A stretch of DNA of 64,000 bases from positions 248,001 through 312,000 of the forward strand of contig JAIELJ010000003.1 of assembly GCA_019753105.1 (NCBI GenBank). The letters are read 5' to 3'. A model generated the notes under the pieces. That model was not told the DNA's origin and did no database searches. It was given only the letters and a program-made list of their open reading frames with translations. Source of the DNA: Hyphomonadaceae bacterium. Lineage in GTDB: Bacteria > Pseudomonadota > Alphaproteobacteria > Caulobacterales > Aquidulcibacteraceae. The position numbers were made by a program, and so were the translations under genes. The stretch's first letter is position 1. Every line of letters begins with the position of its first letter. Shown one piece after another: positions 1 through 7,479 of this stretch.

Positions 1-396
1 GACGCGCAGATCGCGGCTGTTGTCCAATTGCTCAAGGACATTTTTTCGCGTTGGCCCGAATTGAACGCAAAACGCGTCGTCGGCCATTCCGATATCGCGC
101 CGGAACGCAAAGCCGATCCTGGCGAGAAATTCCCGTGGGCCAAGCTTGCCGACGCAGGCGTTTCGGTTTGGCCGCGCGAACTGCCGTCAGAACTCGATAA
201 TGACGATGTCGCCTCCGACGTTCAGACCCAGCTCGCTTCGATCGGCTACGACGTGAAGCAAACAGGCTCGATGGATAATTCCACCCGCGCCGCATTGGTG
301 GCGTTCCAACGCCGCTTCCGGCCAAGCGATATCAGCGGCGCGGCTGACGAGGAGACGCGCCGTCTCCTCGTCGCTGTAGCGCGCGCGCTGAGTTAG
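1..396 (+). CDS. N-acetylmuramoyl-L-alanine amidase (AmpD/Amidase_2 type), 3' part
   Basis: The frame is open from the first base, so the start lies upstream of the window. The visible 131 codons hold the end of an Amidase_2 domain: GHSDIAP carries a zinc-ligand histidine, and the following KADPG carries the Lys and Asp found in AmpD-type amidases, then FPW. A peptidoglycan-binding (PG_binding_1) domain follows, roughly the last 70 residues (DVQTQLASIGYDV...FQRRFRPSDISG). This family cleaves the amide between N-acetylmuramic acid and the stem peptide, in envelope turnover or muropeptide recycling. Whether this copy is periplasmic or cytoplasmic cannot be told because the N-terminus is missing. 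Its TAG stop overlaps the convergent lipoprotein gene by 4 bases. Confidence 0.9.
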   Translation, partial: DAQIAAVVQLLKDIFSRWPELNAKRVVGHSDIAPERKADPGEKFPWAKLADAGVSVWPRELPSELDNDDVASDVQTQLASIGYDVKQTGSMDNSTRAALVAFQRRFRPSDISGAADEETRRLLVAVARALS

Positions 397-1670
397 TTCA
401 TCGGCTGAAGCTCACGGCCGCCTTCGCCTCCCTGTTGGCGAGGTTGCGTTTGTTGTTGCGGTTCGCGCTGTTGTTGGCTTCGATCCTGATCCCGATCCTG
501 TCCCGGTTGAGCGGGATAAGGATAGGGTAGCCAGCGCATATCCGCGCTTTGCCAAGCAGGATCCACCTGGCCGAGTAAACGTCGAATAGAGTTGACGTCG
601 TCCGGCGTTAGGCTTCCCGATTGCGCGGCAATTCGCTGTGCGGCGCCGATCAGAACGCGTTGAGCATCGTCGCGCGCTCGGAGTTCAGCTTCGATCAGAC
701 GGAGGCAGTAATCTACGAATTGCCTCGGCGCTGGCTCGCGCGGGGGAACAGCCTCACCAGCTTCTCGGAGCGCGCGATCCAGGTCTATCCGCTCTTGCGC
801 TTCGACGTCGTGGTAGCGCACGGCGTCCAAGCAGATCTCGCTTGAATAGTCGGTGCTCATGGCGGCGAGCGTGATGGCTTCGACCGTCTGCGCAATTGCT
901 ATCGCCGAAGGATCGCCGCGTTCGTGCAACGGGCGCGTGCCGTTCTCAGGTGATGCTGCGCCCTCACTGCCCTCGTCTTGAGCAGCCGCGTTGTCGTCTC
1001 CGTCCGCCTTGGGCTGCGCGCGTGGTGCTAGCGCCTTGCCCGTTTCACCTGGCGTGCTCGTCGTGGTCGTGGTGGTGGTCGTCGTGTCGTTTGCAGTGTC
1101 GCCGCCACCATTGCTCGACTGACGCTGATGGTCGGGCGCGGTCGGTGTCGTGCTCGTTATACGAGGTTGGTCGGCGGCAACCGCGCCGGTCAATTGTTCA
1201 ACGGCCAGAATTGCGACCATGCGCGACTGAAAGCGCCGCATCATGATGCCGTACTCTAGCGCATCCATGCCGCCAGCTGCATACGCTTCGCACATCCTGT
1301 ACATCGCATCGCGCATGAGCTGAATGCTCTGTGTTCGCAAGGCGATGCTTGCAGCGGATTCCATGGCTGCAGCGTCAATGCGGCCACTAGCGCCTTGAGG
1401 ATTGTCGAGTTGAAGTCCGCCGCGCGCCGCTGCTGCGGTCAGCGCGTCAGGTGATGGCATTGCACAAACGATGTGTTCGGTGGCGCGCGTATGAACCCGT
1501 CCGTCGTTTGGCTGCGGAATCTGCAGCACGACAAATTGCTCGGCGTCGAGCACAAGTGATCGCCCGTCGCTGAGCTGAGGCGTTCGATAGACGGACGTAA
1601 AGTTTCCAAGCGTACAGCCGCTCGCGAGCAGGCACGGTGCGATCAGTAAGGTCAGCAATATGGCGCGCAT
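393..1670 (-). CDS. Predicted lipoprotein, low complexity, unknown function
   Basis: 425 aa. The N-terminus is a lipoprotein signal with lipobox LASGC (Cys19). The first 170 residues look folded and contain paired Cys (HIVCAM, YRMCEA). The middle is disordered, with an uninterrupted run of nine Thr near residues 195-203, and the C-terminal 40 residues are rich in Gln and Arg. A second Cys-containing region (SSEICLDAVRY, FVDYCLRLIEAEL) follows the linker. I do not recognise a family. The Thr run is encoded by a GTN/ACN repeat near 1055-1090 and may vary in length. It is probably an outer-membrane-anchored protein; its genes on both sides are unrelated in orientation. Confidence 0.75.
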   Translation of the reverse strand: MRAILLTLLIAPCLLASGCTLGNFTSVYRTPQLSDGRSLVLDAEQFVVLQIPQPNDGRVHTRATEHIVCAMPSPDALTAAAARGGLQLDNPQGASGRIDAAAMESAASIALRTQSIQLMRDAMYRMCEAYAAGGMDALEYGIMMRRFQSRMVAILAVEQLTGAVAADQPRITSTTPTAPDHQRQSSNGGGDTANDTTTTTTTTTSTPGETGKALAPRAQPKADGDDNAAAQDEGSEGAASPENGTRPLHERGDPSAIAIAQTVEAITLAAMSTDYSSEICLDAVRYHDVEAQERIDLDRALREAGEAVPPREPAPRQFVDYCLRLIEAELRARDDAQRVLIGAAQRIAAQSGSLTPDDVNSIRRLLGQVDPAWQSADMRWLPYPYPAQPGQDRDQDRSQQQREPQQQTQPRQQGGEGGRELQPMN

Positions 1671-1819
1671 GATGGGCCCCCTAGATTTTCCACCCTGTGG
1701 AGAACCTTAACCACTTCGCAGACGAAATAAACTTTAAGTTGTGAGAAATATGTAGCGGCGATTATCGCGCGCGCGCCTCAGCGGACTAGTTGTTCGTCGG
1801 CGCTCTCGTTATATCCACC

Positions 1820-2214
1820 ATGCCAGTCGGCTGGACGGCCGCGGGCGCAAACTGGAAACGGTGCGTTCGAGGAAAGTCCGGGCTCCACGCGGATACGGCG
1901 GCGGGTAACGCCCGCCGAGAGAAGTCTTAGGGATAGCGCCACAGAGAACAAACCGCCGATGGCTCGCGCAAGTGAGCACAGGCAAGGCTGAAACGGTGGG
2001 GTAAGAGCCCACCGCGCCGACCGTAAGGAAGGTGGCACGGCAAGCCCCGCCGGGAGCAAGACCGAATAGGGATGCAACGACGCAGCAATGCGAACAGCTC
2101 GTCCGTGAGCGTGCATCCGGGTTGGTCGCGAGAACCGCGCAGCAATGCGCGGTCCAGAGGAATGGTCGTCACTGCGCAAGCAGTACAGAACCCGGCTTAT
2201 AGGCCGACTGGCAT
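1820..2214 (+). ncRNA. rnpB: RNase P RNA (class A)
   Basis: Catalytic RNA of ribonuclease P, which trims tRNA 5' ends. Conserved segments occur in order: GAGGAAAGTCCGGGCTCC near 1869; the ACAGAGAACAAACCGCC region near 1940; GGGTAAGAGCCCACC near 1998; GCAAGCCCCGCCGGGAGCAAG near 2041 (shown in part: GGCAAGCCCC); and GAGGAATGGTCGTC with ACAGAACCCGGCTTATAGG at the 3' side. The ends pair: ATGCCAGTCGG at 1820-1830 with CCGACTGGCAT at 2204-2214 (helix P1). A run of six T at 2214-2219 follows and should act as the terminator. Confidence 0.97.
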
Positions 2215-2220
2215 TTTTTC

Positions 2221-2764
2221 TTCGCATGCGTTTGCAACCTCGCGCTCCCAAGAGAGCCGAAGGGCGAGACGCTGAGCTGACGCGCTAAGGCGCCGAAATT
2301 CTATGAGAGATACTGCGCGTTTCGCTCAGCGTCCCCGCGACGGTGCAATCAGCGCAAGAGATGAGGAGTTATTCGCTCCGGGCCCTGTGCGCCAACGGTG
2401 AGCGGGTCGGACCAACTCCGATCCCCGGACCGCGACGGTTTCAATCCCCGCCGCCTAACCTCACTCATCACGATCCGCTTCGCTTCAGGTTGGATCCAAA
2501 GCCCCTTCGATGATGCGGACGAGCGAAGTGTACGCGCGCTTCGAAGGTGTAGGATAAGTTTTGTGCGAAGCGTTGAAAACAAAGGCGCAGCGCGGTGTTT
2601 GCTGAGGGATAGAGTGCTAGGAGCGAGTGGCTCACCCCGCCAGCCCAAGCGCTTCGCGACCGTTAGTAATGATCTCGCCATGGGGCCGGAAATCGCCGAA
2701 AGCCGCCACTCGCACAATCGGTCGGGACATGCCCCTCAAGCGAGCGCGTTTCGCCGCTGACCGC
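2221..2764. other. 544-base stretch without a convincing gene
   Basis: Open frames here on both strands are short, start poorly and have composition unlike neighbouring genes. I see small inverted repeats built on CTTCG/CGAAG around 2506-2550, but no tRNA cloverleaf, no Shine-Dalgarno plus start pair and no recognisable peptide family. It could hold an untranslated RNA or decayed sequence. It separates rnpB from a lipoprotein gene on the opposite strand. Confidence 0.4.
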
Positions 2765-3379
2765 TCATTCCAACCACCCTCGTCGCGACATGCGGAGCAC
2801 GCTGACGTGAAACCCTGGCGCTCGCGCTGATTGCCCGGGCGATGTCGCTTCGCTCGTGCGAACGCTGTCGTTGCGCAGTTCCACAAAATAGCGACATGTA
2901 GCGTCGATGTGAGACGCGACTTCAAAGATCTGTGGCTCACGACCTACCAACGGAAGCGGCCCGCCGTTGAACTGCTCCACTGTCGCGAGATCATCCCCCA
3001 CCCGGAGCATACCCGCGAGCCGCGCGGCGGAAGCCCGCGTCCTTGCTTCGACTGTGAACACCCTCTCAGGGTCCAGATCCAGAACGAGTTCGCGCGCCGG
3101 ATCGTCGGGATAGAGTAACACCCAGATTTGGTCATAGTCGGACTCCACACGAACGTTGGCCTCACCCAAGGCGTTGCGCAGATCGTCAAGCGTCGCGCCG
3201 CGCTCGGCGAAGGCATAAAGGGGATTGTCACAAGAGAGGTCGAGAGCGTCCACAGCGGCAGAGGGCGCGGGCGCTGAGGCCGCCGTGGCGCCCGCCGCAA
3301 TGTCAGACACGGCCTCGACGTGCCTTGGAGAGCACGCCAGCAAGCCCAAGCACGCAAGTATCCCTATCGCAGTGCGCAT
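2765..3379 (-). CDS. Predicted lipoprotein, unknown function
   Basis: 204 aa from the ATG at 3379, chosen because it directly starts a lipoprotein signal (MRTAIGILACLGLLAC, lipidated Cys16); a longer frame upstream adds an unlikely hydrophilic leader. The mature part has an Ala/Pro linker, then about 150 residues with two segments of the type GATLDDLRNALGEANV, which faintly recall the SmpA/BamE-like repeat (short helix, then a Leu-Gly turn). Two Cys (SCDNPLYAF and DATCRYF) could form a disulfide. No family is assigned. The next gene on the same strand, also a lipoprotein, lies 138 bases upstream, so they may be co-transcribed. Confidence 0.7.
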   Translation of the reverse strand: MRTAIGILACLGLLACSPRHVEAVSDIAAGATAASAPAPSAAVDALDLSCDNPLYAFAERGATLDDLRNALGEANVRVESDYDQIWVLLYPDDPARELVLDLDPERVFTVEARTRASAARLAGMLRVGDDLATVEQFNGGPLPLVGREPQIFEVASHIDATCRYFVELRNDSVRTSEATSPGQSARAPGFHVSVLRMSRRGWLE

Positions 3380-3517
3380 GCGGATTTCCTGACCAACTCC
3401 TTCTTGTTTGGGCCAGCGCGTGCTTGCGGGCAATGTTTTCAAGAGGACCCAGTCGCTCGAATGCAGCCGTTGGTCATGCTGCAGAACCTCAGGCGCGATG
3501 TCGCCGGAAACAGACGT

Positions 3518-3994
3518 TCACGGAGTGCGATGTCTCTCCGGCAGCGAGCAATGAACGTTGACCCCTTGTCTGCTCGCGGCTTCAAGGCTGCCATCGTAGA
3601 TGTCGCATTCCAGGATGTTCAACGGGCGTGACCTTCGCGCGGATACGACGTTGATCAAGACATTGGCTTCGCCACCGCCAGACCGAACACGCACGCTCCG
3701 TTGAGTGACTCCCGCGAAAGCCACTCGGGCCTGACTGGGCACTTCGTGTATCTCCTCACCGATAGGATAGCCGCCAAGGACATGGCCAAACTCGTTGTCC
3801 TCGTGCGAAGGCGCGCCGGAGATCGGACGCCAGTAGTAGTACGCAATGAGCGTCACTTGCTCGCCCGATGCCCGCAATTCCGCTATCGCTGGCTCGTCGA
3901 GTGTCAGGTTCACGGCGAACGGTGATGTAACTCGTGCACCGCATGCCGAGAGGCAGATGGCCAAAACCAGAGGGATTAAAGATCGCCGGTGCAC
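3518..3994 (-). CDS. Predicted small lipoprotein, unknown function
   Basis: 158 aa with a lipoprotein signal ending in LSAC (Cys18). The mature domain is beta-rich in character (VTLIAYYYWRPISG, RVAFAGVTQRSVRVRSGG, EANVLINVVSARRS) and ends with a Cys pair (ILECDIYDG, NVHCSLPE). No known domain is recognised. It precedes another lipoprotein gene on the same strand. Base composition near 2300-4000 is somewhat less GC-biased at third positions than in the surrounding metabolic genes, which fits weak constraint or local acquisition. Confidence 0.7.
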   Translation of the reverse strand: MHRRSLIPLVLAICLSACGARVTSPFAVNLTLDEPAIAELRASGEQVTLIAYYYWRPISGAPSHEDNEFGHVLGGYPIGEEIHEVPSQARVAFAGVTQRSVRVRSGGGEANVLINVVSARRSRPLNILECDIYDGSLEAASRQGVNVHCSLPERHRTP

Positions 3995-4217
3995 GCCAAT
4001 AACTCGACCCAGAATTTGCTGGGCGTCAATGTCTGGAAAGGGCTAGTTTCTGCCGTTCTGCCACAACATTACTGGTGACGTTTCAGTTCAACACCTCAAG
4101 CTCAACCCCGCAACGAGTCCAAAGCCGCAGCGCGTCTCGTCGCGTTTGGCAAGCGCTTAGTCGCGCGCGCCTCGCGCGCCGCGCACACGCCCGGCATGAC
4201 GGCCCTGGAGGCCCTTC

Positions 4218-5537
4218 ATGTCGCTTATGCTGCGCATCGCGCTATCGTTCGTTGTGTTCGCTTGCACCATCGTTGCAGAGCGCGCGGAGGCGCAGACCTT
4301 GCCGCGTCGCTCCCAATTGGGCGCGGGCGTCGCGGCTGGGGAAGGCGGCGTGACCGTTACGGCGGTCGCACCCAACTCGCCGGCCGCACGTGCGGGTCTC
4401 TCCTCCGGCGATCTCATCCAGCGTGTCGGCGCGACGCCTGTCGCAACGCCCGCTGATTTCGTCGCGGCGGTGCGCGCGGCGAGGCCAGGGCGCGCGACGC
4501 CCTTTGCAATCGTGCGCGACGGCGCGCCAACTGCGCTTGACGTGACCTTGATTGAAGCGCCGCGCGAAAACGTGGCCGGGCTGCAGACAAGTTATGGAGC
4601 CGTGGAGGTCGCCGGCGCGCTGAGGCGCACGCTCGTCACCGCGCCGGCTGGCCGGGCCAACCTGCGCCGCCCAGCCGTCCTGATCGTGCAGGGCATCGGC
4701 TGTTATTCCATCGACGATTCCACGCCGGTTTCGATGATGTACGCGCGCCTTGCGCACGATCTCGCGCGTGCCGGCATTGTCGTCATGCGCGTCGACAAGA
4801 GCGGCATGGGCGACAGCCAAGGCCCGGCCTGCAACACGGTCGATTTCGACATGGAGCTCGCGGGCTATGCGGCAGCACTTCAGGCTCTGCGCGCCGACCG
4901 GAGAGTTGACCCGGATCAGATCTTTGTCTTTGGGCACAGCATCGGCGCGATCGGCGCGCCGCGTCTCGCTGCGGCGCAGCCCGTCGCGGGCGTCATCGCG
5001 GCGCAGGGCGCTGGCGTCACCTGGATGGAATACAGCCTCATCAATATCCGCCGCCAACTCGAACTCGGCGGCGCCTCGCCTGCCGAGGTCGATGCGGCGT
5101 TGATCGTGACCGCATCGTGCAGCAATCGCATCCTGCTAAATGGCGAGCCGGTGCAACAAGTGATCGCGCAGACGCCGGACTGCGCCAATCTCGTGCCCAT
5201 GCCGATGTCGCAAGCGTATATGCGTCAGCTCACCGACATCAACATGGCCGGGATTTGGGGTGCGTTCAGAGCGCCGACGCTGTTGATATACGGCGAGTCT
5301 GATTACGTCACTAACCGTGCCGATCATGAGCGCTTGGCGGCCATCGTCAACGCTGGCAATCCGGGTGCGGCGGAAGTCGTTCTGCTGCCGGGGGTCGATC
5401 ACTATCTGGCGGAAGCCGAGACGCAAGCCGCCTCCATGCAACGACTCGCATCGGGAAATCAATTCGGAACCTACGCGCCACAATTCAGCGCCGCCGTGTC
5501 GAGCTGGATTTGCGCGCGGGCAAGCTGCAGGCCGTAA
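4218..5537 (+). CDS. Secreted PDZ-domain alpha/beta hydrolase
   Basis: 439 aa. A signal peptide (about residues 1-25) is followed by a PDZ domain (about 35-105; VTAVAPNSPAARAGLSSGD) and an alpha/beta-hydrolase domain. The catalytic triad can be placed: nucleophile Ser241 in GHSIG, Asp362 in GESDY, His395 in GVDHY. Family knowledge suggests a periplasmic esterase or peptidase-like hydrolase; the substrate is not evident. PDZ plus hydrolase is an uncommon order, the PDZ perhaps recruiting a peptide or multimer partner. The start has a strong GGAGG six bases upstream. It stands alone, convergent with the DUF2177 gene 7 bases downstream. Confidence 0.88.
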   Translation: MSLMLRIALSFVVFACTIVAERAEAQTLPRRSQLGAGVAAGEGGVTVTAVAPNSPAARAGLSSGDLIQRVGATPVATPADFVAAVRAARPGRATPFAIVRDGAPTALDVTLIEAPRENVAGLQTSYGAVEVAGALRRTLVTAPAGRANLRRPAVLIVQGIGCYSIDDSTPVSMMYARLAHDLARAGIVVMRVDKSGMGDSQGPACNTVDFDMELAGYAAALQALRADRRVDPDQIFVFGHSIGAIGAPRLAAAQPVAGVIAAQGAGVTWMEYSLINIRRQLELGGASPAEVDAALIVTASCSNRILLNGEPVQQVIAQTPDCANLVPMPMSQAYMRQLTDINMAGIWGAFRAPTLLIYGESDYVTNRADHERLAAIVNAGNPGAAEVVLLPGVDHYLAEAETQAASMQRLASGNQFGTYAPQFSAAVSSWICARASCRP

Positions 5538-5544
5538 TCGCAGC

Positions 5545-5943
5545 TCAGCCGAACCGCGCTGCGGCTGAGTAGCCTGCCGCTGCCGCAATCGCTGTCGCTA
5601 CCGTGCCCCAGGCCATGTCGATGATGGTGAGGCGGGTGTCCCAGACTTTGAGCACGGCTTGGCTGGTGAGATCGTAGGTGGCGTAGGCGAAGAAGCCGAA
5701 GGCGGCGCCGTATAAGGCGGCTTTGGCGAGTGAGGCTTCGTCGAGAGCAGGGCGCACGGCGAAGAAGACGATGCCGGTAACGTAGATGAGATAGAACGCG
5801 ATCGCCGCGCCCATGTTCACGCGCTCCCCCAGTATTTCGCCGATCATCGGGCGATAAATGCGCGGCACGGCGTTGGTGAGCCAGATCGCGTCGATCACGG
5901 CGAAGCACAAACCAGTGGCGATCCAGGCGATAAGGTAGGTCAT
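5545..5943 (-). CDS. DUF2177 family membrane protein
   Basis: 132 aa with four predicted membrane segments. The start MTYLIAWIATGLCFAVIDAIWL and the segments GAAFGFFAYATYDLTSQA and IDMAWGTVATAIAAAAGY match the DUF2177 family of small inner-membrane proteins, whose function is unknown. Length is typical. It is followed 7 bases away by the end of the convergent PDZ hydrolase and preceded, 73 bases upstream, by another membrane protein gene on the same strand. Confidence 0.85.
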   Translation of the reverse strand: MTYLIAWIATGLCFAVIDAIWLTNAVPRIYRPMIGEILGERVNMGAAIAFYLIYVTGIVFFAVRPALDEASLAKAALYGAAFGFFAYATYDLTSQAVLKVWDTRLTIIDMAWGTVATAIAAAAGYSAAARFG

Positions 5944-6016
5944 GGCTCTCAGATTAATCTCTGAGTCCGTTACGGGTTCCGCGCCCCTATGGATCAGGCG
6001 CGTTATGGCCGGATCG

Positions 6017-6727
6017 TCAGCGGCTCTCGTTCAGCGCGCTGAGGATGGTGATTTTCTGCCAGATTTTCCGCCCGAGGCTGGTGGTCAGATTCTCGATATC
6101 GTTGACCGCATCGACGACAACCCCATCCCGCATGCGCTCTGCGTAAAGTGCTGCAAGCTTGCCGATGAGCGCCAGCATTTCGGAGCAATAATCGAGATAG
6201 CGGGTGAGTTCGAACTGACTCATCGTGCGCTCGGGCGAAGCGTGCGTGCGCTGCGAGTCAAGGACGATGGTGGGATCCTTGGTCAGCTGGTGCATGTCGA
6301 TGACGTGCGCCAGCGAACGCAGGCGGTGCAGCGAGTCGAGCACGTGGCGGCGCTTGGTGCGCTCTTCGAGCGTCAGCACGAACCAAACCGCGCCGCCGAA
6401 CAGGATGAGCAGGTTCACCGCCGCTTCCAGACCCTGCACGACCTCGGGCGCGCTCAGCGTCGCGTTTTCCACGTGCAAAAAACGGAAAGCAAAAATCTGC
6501 GCAACCACGCCAAGCGCGATCAGCGTCAAAGAGAGAATGCGCCAACCCCAGGCAGGCCGCGCCAGGCGCGCCGCGTCGCGGGCAGTGAAACGCGCGGTCT
6601 CGATGAGATCAGCGCACACTTTGGCAAGGCCGGCCTCAGGAAAGCGTGCATTAATGCGCGCCTGCAGCTTGTCGAGCGTGGCGAGAATGCGGTCCGACCG
6701 GAGGTGCTGATACGCCTGATCGGCCAT
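6017..6727 (-). CDS. Membrane protein with two central transmembrane helices, unknown
   Basis: 236 aa. The N-terminal 75 residues are cytosolic and helical; two membrane segments follow (about 82-102, RILSLTLIALGVVAQIFAFR start, and about 118-140, AVNLLILFGGAVWFVLTLEE); the last 95 residues are helical with several Leu/Met heptads. The layout resembles small alphaproteobacterial membrane proteins of unknown role. Its ATG overlaps the TGA of the upstream secreted-protein gene by one base (TGATG), so translation is probably coupled. I cannot assign a family. Confidence 0.75.
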   Translation of the reverse strand: MADQAYQHLRSDRILATLDKLQARINARFPEAGLAKVCADLIETARFTARDAARLARPAWGWRILSLTLIALGVVAQIFAFRFLHVENATLSAPEVVQGLEAAVNLLILFGGAVWFVLTLEERTKRRHVLDSLHRLRSLAHVIDMHQLTKDPTIVLDSQRTHASPERTMSQFELTRYLDYCSEMLALIGKLAALYAERMRDGVVVDAVNDIENLTTSLGRKIWQKITILSALNESR

Positions 6728-7404
6728 CAGTTGGCGCTCAGATTGCGCATGCGCTGGACGCTGCGCTCGTCGAAGTCGTTGCCAAAGGCTGAGCCGCGAA
6801 CCGTCGTCACCGTCTCCGCCGCGTAGCGCCGGCCGTTGGGCGCGGCTTGGCAGGTGATAGCGACATTCATGTGATCGAGGCGCACAAGCGGCATCGGGCT
6901 GAAGCCCTGCGGGACGTAAAGGCGAACCCGCGTTATGTCCGGCGTGCTCTTGAGGATCGTCATCTCGCCGCGCATGCGGTCCACAAAGCGCCGCGCCTGT
7001 TCGCCGCGCACGCTTTCCGCCGTCGGCTGAAATGAGAATGTCGCGGTCGTTTCGTCTTCACGGAGGAGGCGCACGTCGCGGACGCGGGCGATGTTTTCCG
7101 ACGCGCACCAGCTTACGCCCTCGCTTTGATCGGCCATGCGCTGGAAGGCGCGGCGTTCGTCATTCTCCAAATCTTCCAGTCGTGGCTGAACGAGGCGCAT
7201 ACGCGGGGTCCGGTTGGGCTCGTAGCGGGCGCGCCAGTTCTGCTTCGATGTTTCGAGATCGAGGTCGAACGCATAATCGGCGCGCGCCGATTGGGTCGCG
7301 GAGACGGCCTGCGTGAGCAGCGAAGAGCCGGTGGTTTGCGCGGCTGCCGACCAGGCGACAACGAGCACGGCGGCGATGGCAATGGTGCGGAGAAAGGCGA
7401 ACAT
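6727..7404 (-). CDS. Secreted protein, unknown function
   Basis: 225 aa from the ATG at 7404, chosen because it begins a clean signal peptide (MFAFLRTIAIAAVLVVAWSAAAQ); the longer frame adds an Arg-rich leader overlapping the divergent helicase gene. The mature part reads like a periplasmic protein with mixed beta strands (ADYAFDLDLETSKQNWRARY, VRLYVPQGFSPMPLVRLDHM) and one Cys pair (SWCASEN, ITCQAAP). Family unknown. It is coupled to the downstream membrane protein gene and divergent from the helicase, with 75 bases between starts. Confidence 0.75.
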   Translation of the reverse strand: MFAFLRTIAIAAVLVVAWSAAAQTTGSSLLTQAVSATQSARADYAFDLDLETSKQNWRARYEPNRTPRMRLVQPRLEDLENDERRAFQRMADQSEGVSWCASENIARVRDVRLLREDETTATFSFQPTAESVRGEQARRFVDRMRGEMTILKSTPDITRVRLYVPQGFSPMPLVRLDHMNVAITCQAAPNGRRYAAETVTTVRGSAFGNDFDERSVQRMRNLSAN

Positions 7405-7479
7405 GGGCGTTGTTCTGCCACGCGCGCGGCGGTCTCGCCACTGTCCGGAACGCTCGCCCGCACTTACATTGCCGTCCGG

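Noticed and set aside
1055-1090. GTN/ACN repeat considered as a CRISPR or microsatellite element
   Set aside because: It is an in-frame Thr run within the lipoprotein gene.
2430-2465. T-loop-like GGTTTCAATCCCC, considered as tmRNA (permuted ssrA) or tRNA 3' end
   Set aside because: The flanking bases cannot form the five-pair T stem, and no tag-encoding frame or matching acceptor strand is nearby.
2349-2760. Open frames on both strands after rnpB (about 120 codons)
   Set aside because: No ribosome site, no domain, and residue use unlike real genes here.
5942-6826. 294-codon plus-strand frame
   Set aside because: Covers the minus-strand membrane protein gene and its neighbour; composition is antisense-like.
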